Shown here: positions 8,849 through 17,909 of the stretch, piece by piece
How the letters are laid out: each line of letters opens with the position of its first letter
Position numbering within the stretch: position 1 is the stretch's first letter
The notes under the pieces: generated by a model
What the model saw: the letters and a program-made list of their open reading frames with translations, nothing else
What the model was told of the DNA's origin: nothing
Database searches by the model: none
NCBI RefSeq assembly: GCF_031458075.1
Contig: NZ_JAVDXT010000001.1
Coordinates: 1,364,001-1,428,000 of the forward strand
Reading direction: 5' to 3'
DNA length: 64,000 nucleotides
Source of the DNA: Rhodoferax_B ferrireducens_A
GTDB lineage: Bacteria > Pseudomonadota > Gammaproteobacteria > Burkholderiales > Burkholderiaceae_C
Made by a program: the position numbers and the translations under genes

Positions 8849-10303
8849 ATGGGTGCAGCAGATGCGACAGCATGGTCTGATTTTGTTGGCCTGGCGCCTG
8901 CCAAGCTGGGCGGCGGCGTGCGCGACGTGGTCGAGCCGGCCACCGGCCAGGTGCTGTGCACGGTAGGCATTGCCGATGCGGCCGATGTGGCGGTGGCCAC
9001 GGCGGCTGCCGCCGCCGCGCAAGCCAGCTGGGTGGCGGTGCCGCCGCGCGACAAGGCCGAGGTGTTCCGCCGTGCTGCGGCTTTGTTCCAGCAGCATTTT
9101 GACGCCCTGGCCTTGTTTGCCGCCCGCGAGACCGGTGGCATCCTGGCCAAGGGCCAGCACGAGATCCGCGAAGCCGCGTTGATCTGCAACCTGGCCGCCG
9201 GCATGCCGCTGCAGTCGCAAGGCCATGTGCTGCCCAGCGTGCAGGGCCGTACCAGCCTGGCGCGCCGCGTGCCGCATGGCGTGGTGGGGGTGATCTCGCC
9301 GTTCAACTTTCCGATGATCCTGACCATCCGCGCCGTGGCGCCGGCGCTGGCTGCGGGCAACGCGGTGGTCATCAAGCCCGACTCGCGTACTCCGGTGACC
9401 GGCGGGCTGATGATCGCCCGGGTGTTTGCCGAAGCCGGCTTGCCGGCCGGCCTGTTGCACGTCCTGCCCGGCGATGCCGAGGCCGGCGAGGCCTTGGTGA
9501 CCGACCCGCTGGTGCCGATGATCGCCTTCACCGGTTCGCCCGCCGTAGGCCGCCGCATCGGCGAGCTGGCCGGCCGGCATCTGAAGAAGGTGTCGCTGGA
9601 GCTGGGCGGCGCCAACTCGCTGATCATTTTGGACGACGCCGATCTGGACGTGGCCGCCAGCAATGCGGCCTGGGGTGCGTACTTCCACCAGGGCCAGATC
9701 TGCATGGCGGCGAACCGCATCCTGGTGCATGCCAGCATGGCGGCGGAGCTGACCAAGCGCCTGGTGGCGAAGGCCACCCATCTGCCCCTGGGCAATGGCG
9801 CAACCGGCCAGGTGGCGCTAGGCCCGCTGATCGACGCCAAGCAGCGCGACCGCGTGCACGCCCTGGTGCAGGACAGCGTGGCGGCCGGCGCCAAGCTGGA
9901 AGCCGGAGGCCGCTTCGACGGTCTGTTCTACCAGCCCACCGTGCTGTCCGGCGTAAAGCCCGGCATGCGGGTGTTCGACGAAGAAACCTTTGGCCCGGTG
10001 GCCAACATCGTGACCTACCGCAGCGACGAAGAAGCGATTGCGCTGGCCAACAACAACACCGGCAGCCTGTCGTGCGCGGTGATCTCCAAGTCGCTGGGCC
10101 GCGCCATGGGCGTGGGCCAGCAGCTCAAGTGCGGCATGGTGCACATCAACGACCAGACCGTGAACGACGACTGCGTGAACCCCTTCGGCGGCCCCGGCAT
10201 TGCCGGCAACGGCAGCAGCGTGGGTGGCCCGGCCGACTGGGAGGAATACACCCAGTGGCAGTGGATCACCCTCAAAGACCAGGCCCCAAGTTATCCCTTC
10301 TAA
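8849..10303 (+). CDS. Aldehyde dehydrogenase, benzaldehyde/coniferyl-aldehyde type
   Basis: The 484-residue protein is a full-length NAD(P)-dependent aldehyde dehydrogenase. The general base lies in SLELGGANS and the nucleophilic cysteine in GQICMAANR. The cofactor region holds VIKPDSRTPVTGG and the end EETFGPVANI and NPFGGPGIAGNG. The active-site segment resembles benzaldehyde and vanillin dehydrogenases more than aliphatic ones. It would oxidise an aromatic aldehyde to the acid. The start is the ATG with AAGGA nine bases upstream. It is the first gene after the sigma-54 promoter and precedes a coniferyl-alcohol-dehydrogenase-like gene, so coniferaldehyde is a plausible substrate, by inference. 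Confidence 0.85.
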   Translation: MGAADATAWSDFVGLAPAKLGGGVRDVVEPATGQVLCTVGIADAADVAVATAAAAAAQASWVAVPPRDKAEVFRRAAALFQQHFDALALFAARETGGILAKGQHEIREAALICNLAAGMPLQSQGHVLPSVQGRTSLARRVPHGVVGVISPFNFPMILTIRAVAPALAAGNAVVIKPDSRTPVTGGLMIARVFAEAGLPAGLLHVLPGDAEAGEALVTDPLVPMIAFTGSPAVGRRIGELAGRHLKKVSLELGGANSLIILDDADLDVAASNAAWGAYFHQGQICMAANRILVHASMAAELTKRLVAKATHLPLGNGATGQVALGPLIDAKQRDRVHALVQDSVAAGAKLEAGGRFDGLFYQPTVLSGVKPGMRVFDEETFGPVANIVTYRSDEEAIALANNNTGSLSCAVISKSLGRAMGVGQQLKCGMVHINDQTVNDDCVNPFGGPGIAGNGSSVGGPADWEEYTQWQWITLKDQAPSYPF

Positions 10304-10317
10304 CCCCCAGGCTTGCC

Positions 10318-10403
10318 CACTGCGTGTGGCCTCCAACCCCCTTGCAGGGGGCGATACCAGCGGCCCGGCTAAGCCGGTTCCGCGGTATCCCTGGAAGGGC
10401 GCG
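10318..10403. repeat. Second intergenic repeat type with nested inverted repeats
   Basis: The 139-base gap between the two dehydrogenase genes holds CCCCCTTGCAGGGGG. It is followed by an imperfect inverted repeat (GATACC at 10353 and GGTATC at 10389) enclosing GCGGCCCGG and CCGGTTCCGC. I recall similar hairpin blocks between genes in Comamonadaceae, but this is the only copy I see in this window. It may attenuate or stabilise the operon mRNA. Confidence 0.5.
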
Positions 10404-10442
10404 GTAGTGGCATAGCGACCCATTTTTATTGAGGAGAACCGC

Positions 10443-11210
10443 ATGAGCTTGCAAGGAAAAACCGTCGTCATCACCGGCACCTCGTCCGGCATCGGGGCCG
10501 AAGTCGCCCGGCTTGCCCGCTTCCAGGGCGCGCATGTCATCGGCATGGACCGCAACGATCCCACGCTCACCCTGGACGGCTTTGTCAAAGCCGATCTGGG
10601 CAGCGTGGCCGCCATCGATGCGGCCGTGGCCGAGCTGCCTGCGCGCATCGACGCGTTCTGCAACATCGCCGGTGTGCCCGGCACGGCCGATGGTGAGTTG
10701 GTCGCACGGGTCAATTACCTGGGCCTGCGCCATCTGACGGAAGCCGTGCTGCCGCGCATGCCGCGCGGCGGCAGCATCGTCAACGTGGCCTCCATCCTGG
10801 GCGCCGAATGGCCACTGCGGCTAGACCTGCACAAGCAGCTGGCGGCAGCCAAGGGCTTTGAAGCCGGCGCCGCCTGGCTGCGCGACCACCCTGTGCCCCA
10901 GGCCACCTGCTACCAGTACTTCAAGGAGGCCTTGATCGTCTGGAATGCCACCCAGTCGCAGGAGTGGTTCCTGGGCAAGGGCGTGCGCATGAACTGTGTA
11001 GCGCCCGGTCCGGTGTTCACCCCGATCCTGGGCGACTTCGTGTCCATGCTGGGCGAAGAGCGGGTGCAGGCCGATGCCCACCGCATGCTGCGCCCGGCTT
11101 TTGCCGACGAGGTGGCCGCGGTGATTACCTGGCTGTGCAGCGACGCCGCGCGCTGGGTCAGCGGCGTGAATATTCCGGTCGATGGCGGCCTGGCATCGAC
11201 TTATCTGTGA
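10443..11210 (+). CDS. calA: SDR, probable coniferyl-alcohol dehydrogenase
   Basis: The 255-residue short-chain dehydrogenase has the cofactor motif TGTSSGIG, the NIAGVPGTAD segment (the usual NNAG position) and an active-site YQYFK (Y-x-x-x-K). CYQYFKEALIVW, NYLGLRHLTEAVLPR and the end NIPVDGGLASTYL match, from memory, the coniferyl-alcohol dehydrogenase CalA of Pseudomonas. It would oxidise coniferyl (and perhaps other cinnamyl) alcohols to the aldehyde, which the upstream aldehyde dehydrogenase could take to the acid. AGGAG stands before the ATG. It is part of the sigma-54 operon. The general SDR call is certain; the substrate is inferred. Confidence 0.8.
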   Translation: MSLQGKTVVITGTSSGIGAEVARLARFQGAHVIGMDRNDPTLTLDGFVKADLGSVAAIDAAVAELPARIDAFCNIAGVPGTADGELVARVNYLGLRHLTEAVLPRMPRGGSIVNVASILGAEWPLRLDLHKQLAAAKGFEAGAAWLRDHPVPQATCYQYFKEALIVWNATQSQEWFLGKGVRMNCVAPGPVFTPILGDFVSMLGEERVQADAHRMLRPAFADEVAAVITWLCSDAARWVSGVNIPVDGGLASTYL

Positions 11211-11291
11211 TTTGGGGCGGTGGCCCCAGTGGGCGGGCGCTGGGGCCACCATTTTTTGAATTAGCGAAAAACACTTAACGAGGAGACTTGA

Positions 11292-12974
11292 ATGATAAAA
11301 AAATCCACCCCCTTCCAACGCAGCGCCTTGGCGCTGGCCGCGGGCATGCTGTGTGCGCTGTCGGCCCAGGCCTTTGAGCTGGACAGCGGCAACCCCGACA
11401 CCAAGATCCGGCTGGACTTCACGCCCAAGTTCAGCACGGCCTACCGCATGAAGGACGCCTCGCCCGGGTTGATTTCCCCGGCCAACGACGGCGGGGTGGT
11501 GAACGAGAACGACGGCGACACCAACTTTCGCAAGAAGGGCATTGTCTCCACCCGCGTGGACCTGCTGACCGAGTTCGATGTGACGCACGGCAACTATGGC
11601 CTGCGCATCAGCCATTCCGCCTGGTACGACTCCAAATACCTGGGCCACAGCAACAACGACGGCAGCAACGGCGTGAGCAACTTTGCCAGCCAGCCCAGCA
11701 ACGAGTTCCTGCCGTTCACCCGCAGCCAGCATGGCCGTAACGACGAGTTTCTGGATGCGTTCGTGTTTGCCAAGGGCCACCTGGGCGAGATGCCGGCGTC
11801 GATCCGCGTCGGCAAGCACGCGCTGCAGTACGGCGAGAGCCTGTTCTTCGGCCAGAACGGCATTGCCAATGCCCAGGGCCCGGTGGATATTGCCAAGATT
11901 TCCTCGGTGCCTAACTGGCAATTCAAGGAAGTGCTGCTGCCGGTAGAGCAGATCTCCGGCACGCTGCAGCTGACGGACGCCGTGACCCTGGGCGGCTATT
12001 ACCAGCTGAAATGGCGGCCCAGCAAGCTGCCCGGCGTGGGCAGCTATTTCTCCAACCAGGACTACATCAACGGCGGCCGCGTCTACCTGGGCCCGACCAC
12101 AGTACTGAACACCGACAACAGCAAGGACCAGACGCCAGGCAACAGCGGCCAGTTCGGCGCGCAGCTGCGCTGGTCGCCGGCCGGCAGCGCGTTCGAATAC
12201 GGTTTCTATGCGGCCCGCTACAACGAGAAAACCCCGGCCGTGCCGGTGTTCGACTTGATCAATGGCAACGTCCACAAGGTGTATGCCGAGGGCATCAAGA
12301 CCGTGGGCGCCAGCGTGACCTCGTCGGTCGGCCCGCTGAACTGGGCGCTGGAAGGCTCGCTGCGTGCCGATGCGCCGCTGGCCGGAGACCCGGCTGTACT
12401 GCTGCCCGCCTTCCTGGGCGTGGGCGGGCCGGCGGCCGACTGCAGCGGCTCGCCGTCCAACCCCTGCTTTGCCATCGGCAAGACCGCGCACATCAATTTG
12501 TCGGGCATCTATGTGCTGACCAAGGGCCCGCTGTGGGATGGCGGCTCCATCGTCTCCGAGCTGGCTTGGAACCGCACCCTGAGCGTGACCAAGAACCCCA
12601 GCACCCGCGGCAATGGCGGGCTGGACCCGAACACCACGCGCGACGCGGCGGCTTTCCGCATGATCTTCGAGCCGCAGTACTTCCAGGTGCTGCCGGGGCT
12701 GGACCTGTCGGTACCGCTAGGCCTGGGTTACAACTTTGCCGGGCGTTCGTCGGCCATCATGAACTACGCCGGCGGCGCCAGCAAGGCCGGCGACTACACG
12801 GTGGGTGTCAAGGCCAAGTACCGCGACTGGAACCTGGGCCTGAGTTACACGGCCTTCTTCGGCAGCCAGAACACCTTCACCGTGGTCGACCCCGCCGGTT
12901 CGCGCATGTTGTCCTATGGCCAGACCATGAAGGACCGCAACTACTTGGCGCTGAACATCTCCCGCACTTTCTAA
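11292..12974 (+). CDS. DUF1302 outer-membrane beta-barrel protein
   Basis: The 560-residue protein begins with a signal peptide (SALALAAGMLCALSAQA, cleavage before FELD). It has alternating-residue beta strands throughout and ends in NISRTF, with the terminal Phe used by the BAM machinery. The family (DUF1302) is almost always adjacent to DUF1329, a YCF48-like protein and an MMPL transporter, as here. It is the likely outer-membrane component of a trans-envelope pathway for a hydrophobic compound; direct function is not established to my knowledge. GAGGAG precedes the ATG by about seven bases. It lies 81 bases after the SDR gene. Confidence 0.8.
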   Translation: MIKKSTPFQRSALALAAGMLCALSAQAFELDSGNPDTKIRLDFTPKFSTAYRMKDASPGLISPANDGGVVNENDGDTNFRKKGIVSTRVDLLTEFDVTHGNYGLRISHSAWYDSKYLGHSNNDGSNGVSNFASQPSNEFLPFTRSQHGRNDEFLDAFVFAKGHLGEMPASIRVGKHALQYGESLFFGQNGIANAQGPVDIAKISSVPNWQFKEVLLPVEQISGTLQLTDAVTLGGYYQLKWRPSKLPGVGSYFSNQDYINGGRVYLGPTTVLNTDNSKDQTPGNSGQFGAQLRWSPAGSAFEYGFYAARYNEKTPAVPVFDLINGNVHKVYAEGIKTVGASVTSSVGPLNWALEGSLRADAPLAGDPAVLLPAFLGVGGPAADCSGSPSNPCFAIGKTAHINLSGIYVLTKGPLWDGGSIVSELAWNRTLSVTKNPSTRGNGGLDPNTTRDAAAFRMIFEPQYFQVLPGLDLSVPLGLGYNFAGRSSAIMNYAGGASKAGDYTVGVKAKYRDWNLGLSYTAFFGSQNTFTVVDPAGSRMLSYGQTMKDRNYLALNISRTF

Positions 12975-13006
12975 AACGTCCTTCCAACGCACTTTCGAGA
13001 CACACC

Positions 13007-14365
13007 ATGACCCAGTTCGCACACAACACCTTGCTGGCCGCTGCCTTGCTGGCCGCTGCCATGGGCGCCCAGGCCGCCGTCAGCGCCGACGAAGCCGCCA
13101 AGCTGAAGACCACGCTGACCCCGGTGGGCGCCGAGAAAGCCGGCAACAAGGACGGCACGATTCCCGCCTGGGACGGCGGCCTGACCAAGGCCACGCCCGG
13201 CTACAAGAACGGCGATGCCCGGCCCGACCTGTTCCCCGGTGAGAAGCCCACGCTGTCCATCAACGCCAAGAACATGGCGCAATACGCCGACAAGCTGAGC
13301 GATGGCGTGCAGGCCTTGATGAAGAAGTACCCGGACTTCCGCATCGATGTCTACCCCACGCACCGCACGGCGGCAGCGCCACAGGCGGTGTACGACAACA
13401 CTTTCAAAAACGCCACCCGCGCCAAGACCATAGAAGGTGGCTACGGCATGGAAGGTGCGTTTGGCGGCGTGCCGTTCCCTATCCCCAAGGACGGCTATGA
13501 AGCCATCTGGAACCAGCGTACCGCCTGGCGCGGCGGCAATGTGACGCTGCCGACGCGGGTCTGGGTGGTGACGGCCGATGGCCGTCGCGCCCTGGCCTCG
13601 GGCGGCACGCAGACCCTGAGCCAGACCTTTTATGCCAAGGACGGCAGCCTGGAGAAGTTCGACGGCTACTACTCGCTCGGCAAGTTTGTGGCCGATGCGC
13701 CGGGCTCCAAGGCCGGCGAGGCGATCCTGGCGCTGGACGGCGTGTCCGACGCCGCACCGCGCGGCCTGTGGCAGTACCTGGTAGGCCAGCGCCGCGTGCG
13801 CAAAGCGCCTTCGGTAGCCTATGACACGCCGGACTCGGTGACTTCCGGCATCGGCCTGTTCGACGAAGCCTTCACCCTGTTCGGCCCCATCGACAAGCAT
13901 GAGCTGAAGTTGGTGGGCAAAAAGGAGATGTACATCCCCTACAACAATAACCGCGCCGCCGCCGCCAAGGTGGATGAACTGGTGACGCCGAATACGCTGA
14001 ACCCGGCCCAGGTACGCTGGGAGCTGCACCGCGTGTGGGAAGTGGAAGCTACGCTGGCCGCCGGCAAGCGCCATGTGGTGCCCAAGCGCAAGTACTACAT
14101 CGACGAAGACAGCTGGCAGACCGCATTGTTTGATGGCTGGGATGCCAAGGGCCAACTCTGGCGCACCAACTTCGCGCTGATGCTCACCGCGCCCGATGTA
14201 CCCGTGGTCAGCAATTTTGTGCTGTGGGGTGGCTACGACCTGCAAAACAGCTCTTACTACCTGAACATGGCTTCGAACGAGCTGCCCAAGCAGTACGAAA
14301 TCGTGCCGCCGATTCCGCGCAGCTTCTTCAGCGCCGAATCCCTGTCCAGCGAAGGTGCGCGCTGA
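13007..14365 (+). CDS. DUF1329 periplasmic protein (LolB/lipoprotein-sorting-like fold)
   Basis: The 452-residue protein has a signal peptide (LLAAALLAAAMGAQA, cleavage before AVSAD) and the family's DGTIPAWDGGL near the mature N-terminus. GGVPFPIPKDGYEAIWN and QYLVGQRRVRKAP follow. DUF1329 proteins are predicted to share the open beta-barrel of LolA/LolB-type lipid carriers and would act in the periplasm. No lipobox is seen. It lies 32 bases after the DUF1302 gene and its stop overlaps the next start. The likely role is to shuttle a hydrophobic ligand between the outer-membrane barrel and the MMPL transporter; this is inference. Confidence 0.8.
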   Translation: MTQFAHNTLLAAALLAAAMGAQAAVSADEAAKLKTTLTPVGAEKAGNKDGTIPAWDGGLTKATPGYKNGDARPDLFPGEKPTLSINAKNMAQYADKLSDGVQALMKKYPDFRIDVYPTHRTAAAPQAVYDNTFKNATRAKTIEGGYGMEGAFGGVPFPIPKDGYEAIWNQRTAWRGGNVTLPTRVWVVTADGRRALASGGTQTLSQTFYAKDGSLEKFDGYYSLGKFVADAPGSKAGEAILALDGVSDAAPRGLWQYLVGQRRVRKAPSVAYDTPDSVTSGIGLFDEAFTLFGPIDKHELKLVGKKEMYIPYNNNRAAAAKVDELVTPNTLNPAQVRWELHRVWEVEATLAAGKRHVVPKRKYYIDEDSWQTALFDGWDAKGQLWRTNFALMLTAPDVPVVSNFVLWGGYDLQNSSYYLNMASNELPKQYEIVPPIPRSFFSAESLSSEGAR

Positions 14366-15429
14366 TGCGCGGACTCGCACAAGCAGGCATTGCGCGGCGG
14401 ACAGCCGTGCTCGGGCTGCTGGGGCTGGCGGCTGGTGCGGGCTGGTCGGCCACCCTGCCGGCCGTGCTGTCGCAGCCGGCCCTGCAGACGCCCAAGGCCC
14501 TGGGTGCCGCCACGCTGGCCGTGACCCGGGCCGGCCAGCGCCTGGTGGCCGTGGGCGAGCGCGGCACCGTGCTGCTGTCGGACGACCACGGCGTCAGCTG
14601 GAAGCAGGCCGCCGTGCCGGTGCAGGCCACGCTGACCTGCGTGCGCTTTGTGGATGAAAAAACCGGCTGGGCTGCGGGCCATTTGGGTGTGGTCTTGCGC
14701 AGCGACGATGGCGGCGCCAGCTGGCACAAGCAGATGGATGGCCTGCAGGCCGCAGCGCTGGTGCTGCAAGCTGCGCAAAGCGCGGGCGACACAAAAGCCA
14801 TAGCGAATGCCCAGCGCCTGGTAGAGGAGGGCGCGGACAAACCCTTCTTCGACCTGGAGTTCATCGACAGCCAGCGCGGCTTTGCCGTGGGCGCTTACGG
14901 CCTGATGCTGGCTACTGTGGACGGCGGTCGGCACTGGACGGCAGTGGCGTTGCCCAACCCCAAGGCCTTGCATCTGTATGGCCTGCGTGCCCGCGGTGAC
15001 ACCTTGCTGCTGGCGGGTGAGCAGGGCTTGCTGCTGCGCTCCACCGATGGCGGCGCCAGCTTCAACGCACTGGAGTCGCCTTACAAGGGCAGCTTCTTTG
15101 GCCTGCTGCACAGCACGGGCGATGCCTGGGTGGCCTACGGTCTGCGCGGCTCGGCCTATCGGTCCACCGATGCGGGTGCGCAGTGGCAAAAGCTCGATAC
15201 CGGCTTGCCCATGGCGGTAGGGTCGGGTGCGGCCTTGCCCGATGGCGGTTTTGTGCTGATGGGCCAGGCCGGCGATGTGCTGCTTGGCCGGGCCGATGGC
15301 TTAACGCTGCAACGCATGCCGGCGCGCGAGCCGGTACCGGTATCGGGTGTAGCCCTGGCCGCCGACGGCAGCCTGGTGCTGTCCAGCCTGCGCGGCATGC
15401 GCCGTCTACCCGCCCTGTCTGTCAACTGA
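14365..15429 (+). CDS. YCF48/BNR-repeat beta-propeller protein
   Basis: The 354-residue protein has a hydrophobic signal or anchor (TAVLGLLGLAAGAGWSA). Propeller blades with the pattern G-x-x-x-x-S-x-D-G-G-x-x-W follow: LSDDHGVSWKQ, RSDDGGASWHK, ATVDGGRHWTA, RSTDGGASFNA and RSTDAGAQWQK. It resembles the plant Ycf48/HCF136 photosystem II assembly factor, but in heterotrophs the fold is a periplasmic scaffold. The start overlaps the DUF1329 stop by one base, so the two are co-translated. It probably holds the trans-envelope complex of this operon together. Confidence 0.8.
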   Translation: MRGLAQAGIARRTAVLGLLGLAAGAGWSATLPAVLSQPALQTPKALGAATLAVTRAGQRLVAVGERGTVLLSDDHGVSWKQAAVPVQATLTCVRFVDEKTGWAAGHLGVVLRSDDGGASWHKQMDGLQAAALVLQAAQSAGDTKAIANAQRLVEEGADKPFFDLEFIDSQRGFAVGAYGLMLATVDGGRHWTAVALPNPKALHLYGLRARGDTLLLAGEQGLLLRSTDGGASFNALESPYKGSFFGLLHSTGDAWVAYGLRGSAYRSTDAGAQWQKLDTGLPMAVGSGAALPDGGFVLMGQAGDVLLGRADGLTLQRMPAREPVPVSGVALAADGSLVLSSLRGMRRLPALSVN

Positions 15430-15463
15430 AGAAGAGAAGCCGCCCTGCTGCGGACACACATTT

Positions 15464-17881
15464 ATGCACGCCGATTCCTCCACCCCCAACCAGCCTGTCG
15501 TTGCGCGGCTCGAAGATTTCGATACGCGTTCTGGCAGTTTGCTGGAGCGGGTTTTTTTCAACCACCGGCCCTGGGTGATGCTGGTCTGCCTGGCGCTGAC
15601 CCTGGTGCTGGGCTGGCTGGGTAGCCAGCTGCGGCTGAACGCCAGTTTCGAGAAGACCATTCCCACCAGCCACCCCTACATCGTCAACTACCTGGCGCAC
15701 AAAGGCGATCTGGCGGGGCAGGGCAATGCGCTGCGCCTGGTGGTGCAGGCCAAGCAGGGCACGATCTTCGACAAGGGCTACTTGGACGCGCTGCAGAAGA
15801 TCAACGACGAAATCTTCCTGCTGCCCGGCGTGGACCGGCCGTTCATGAAGTCGCTGTGGACCTCCAACACCCGCTGGGTGGCGGTGACCGAAGAAGGCCT
15901 TGACGGGGGGCCGGTAATCCCCGATACCTTTGACGGCTCGCCCGCCAGCCTGGCCGAGCTGCGCGCCAACGTCGAGCGCTCGGGCGAAATCGGCCAGCTG
16001 GTGGCCGGCGACTTCCAGTCCAGCATCGTCTTCGTGCCCCTGCTGGACCGCAACCCCGAAACAGGTAAAGCGCTGGACTACGGCGATCTGTCGCGCCAGA
16101 TCGAAGTGCTGCGTGGCAAGTACGCCAGCGACACCCTGGAGATCCGCGTCACCGGCTTCGCCAAGGTGGTGGGCGACCTGATCGAAGGCCTGCAGCAGGT
16201 GCTACTGTTCTTTCTGCTGGCCCTGGCCATCACCACCGTGGTGCTGTTCGCCTATACCCGCTGCGCCCGCAGCACGGCGCTGGTGGTGGCCTGTTCGCTG
16301 GTGGCGGTGGTCTGGCAGTTTGGCCTGCTGGCCTTGTTTGGCTATGAGCTGGATCCGTATTCGGTGCTGGTGCCGTTCCTGGTGTTCGCCATCGGTATGA
16401 GCCACGGCGCGCAGAAGATGAACGGCATCATGCAGGACATTGGCCGTGGCACCCACCGGGTGGTGGCTGCGCGCTATACCTTCCGCCGCCTGTTCATGGC
16501 CGGGCTGACGGCGCTGCTGTGCGACGCCGTGGGCTTTGCGGTGCTGGTCATCATCCAGATCAAGGTGATCCAGGACCTGGCGCTGATCGCCAGCATCGGC
16601 GTGGCGGTGCTGATTTTTACCAACCTGGTGCTGCTGCCGGTTCTGCTGTCCTACACCGGCGTGGGTGCCAAGGCGGCGGCACGCAGCCTGCGCGAAGAAG
16701 CGGTGCTGGACGGCGGCAAGCGGCCCTGGCTGTGGGCTTTGCTCGACCACTTCACGCAGAAGCGCTGGGCGGCGGCGGCCATCGTGGCGTCGGCCTTGAT
16801 GGCGGCTGGCGGCTATGCCGTCAGTCTGAACCTGAAGATCGGCGACCTGGACGCCGGCGCCTCCGAGCTGCGCCCGGACTCGCGCTACAACCGCGACAAC
16901 GCCTACCAAATTTCGCATTACTCGGCCAGCGCCGACATCCTGACAGTGATGGTCACCACCCCGGTCGACCAGTGCACCACGTACGGCACGCTGGCCCAGC
17001 TGGACAGCCTGGCCTGGCGTCTGGAGCAGCTGCCGGGCGTGGAGTCCACCAACTCCATGGCCGCGCTGTCCAAGCTGGCCATGGTGGGCTACAACGAGGG
17101 CAACTTTAAATGGCTGGAGCTGCTGCCTAACGATGGCGCGCTCGGCGGCGTGCAGACCCGGGCGCCGCGCGAGCTGTTCAACCAGAACTGTTCGTTCTTG
17201 GCGCTGTATGTCTACCTGCAGGACCACAAGGCCGAAACCCTGTCGCGGGTGGTGCGCGAAGTCGAGACTTTTGCCGCCGCCCACAACACCGACGACGTGC
17301 AGTTCAAGCTGGCCGCGGGCAGCGCCGGTATTGCAGCGGCCACCAACATCGTGGTCGGCCAGGCCATGCACGAGATGCTGTTGTGGGTGTATGCGGCGGT
17401 GGTCGTGCTGTGCTGGATCACCTTCCGCTCCTGGCGCGCGGTGGTGGTGGCGGTGCTGCCGCTGGTGCTGACCTCCATCCTGTGCGAGGCGCTGATGGTC
17501 TGGCTGGGCATGGGCGTGAAGGTGGCCACTTTGCCGGTGATTGCACTGGGTGTGGGCATAGGCGTGGACTACGCACTGTATGTGCTGAGCATCACCCTGG
17601 CCCGCATGCGCGAAGGTGCGAGCCTGTCGGACGCCTACCACCACGCGCTGCAGTTTACCGGCCGGGTGGTCATGCTGACCGGTATCACCCTGGCCTTGGC
17701 CGTCGGTACCTGGGCGTTCTCGCCCATCAAGTTCCAGGCCGACATGGGGATTCTGCTGGCCTTCATGTTCGTCTGGAACATGGTCGGCGCCCTGGTGCTG
17801 CTGCCCGCGCTCGGCTACTTCCTGCTGCGGCCTGCTGAGGCCGAGAGCATGGCGGGTGTCCCGGGCCGGGTTGCAGCATGA
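15464..17881 (+). CDS. MMPL/RND-superfamily transporter
   Basis: The 805-residue protein has two RND halves. Each has one transmembrane helix, a large periplasmic loop, then a cluster of five helices. An N-terminal soluble stretch precedes the first helix (VMLVCLALTLVLGWLGSQL). The second half holds ALGVGIGVDYALYVLSITLA, with the charged residue typical of proton-coupled RND helices. MMPL proteins move lipids or hydrophobic molecules across or out of the inner membrane. It follows the YCF48 gene by 34 bases. With DUF1302 and DUF1329 it makes a plausible trans-envelope route. Import or export cannot be told from sequence. Confidence 0.85.
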   Translation: MHADSSTPNQPVVARLEDFDTRSGSLLERVFFNHRPWVMLVCLALTLVLGWLGSQLRLNASFEKTIPTSHPYIVNYLAHKGDLAGQGNALRLVVQAKQGTIFDKGYLDALQKINDEIFLLPGVDRPFMKSLWTSNTRWVAVTEEGLDGGPVIPDTFDGSPASLAELRANVERSGEIGQLVAGDFQSSIVFVPLLDRNPETGKALDYGDLSRQIEVLRGKYASDTLEIRVTGFAKVVGDLIEGLQQVLLFFLLALAITTVVLFAYTRCARSTALVVACSLVAVVWQFGLLALFGYELDPYSVLVPFLVFAIGMSHGAQKMNGIMQDIGRGTHRVVAARYTFRRLFMAGLTALLCDAVGFAVLVIIQIKVIQDLALIASIGVAVLIFTNLVLLPVLLSYTGVGAKAAARSLREEAVLDGGKRPWLWALLDHFTQKRWAAAAIVASALMAAGGYAVSLNLKIGDLDAGASELRPDSRYNRDNAYQISHYSASADILTVMVTTPVDQCTTYGTLAQLDSLAWRLEQLPGVESTNSMAALSKLAMVGYNEGNFKWLELLPNDGALGGVQTRAPRELFNQNCSFLALYVYLQDHKAETLSRVVREVETFAAAHNTDDVQFKLAAGSAGIAAATNIVVGQAMHEMLLWVYAAVVVLCWITFRSWRAVVVAVLPLVLTSILCEALMVWLGMGVKVATLPVIALGVGIGVDYALYVLSITLARMREGASLSDAYHHALQFTGRVVMLTGITLALAVGTWAFSPIKFQADMGILLAFMFVWNMVGALVLLPALGYFLLRPAEAESMAGVPGRVAA

Positions 17882-17909
17882 GACACATGCTTTGAAAAGG
17901 GGAAGAGAT

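Noticed and set aside
12011..13006. In-frame extension of the DUF1329 gene 332 codons upstream
   Set aside because: It overlaps DUF1302 in another frame. The DUF1329 signal peptide starts at 13007, and the upstream residues are low-complexity shadow.
14770..14830. Repeat-like string AAAAGCCATAGCGAATGCCC in the YCF48 gene
   Set aside because: Only a short part resembles the dispersed repeat; the hairpin and the closing blocks are missing.
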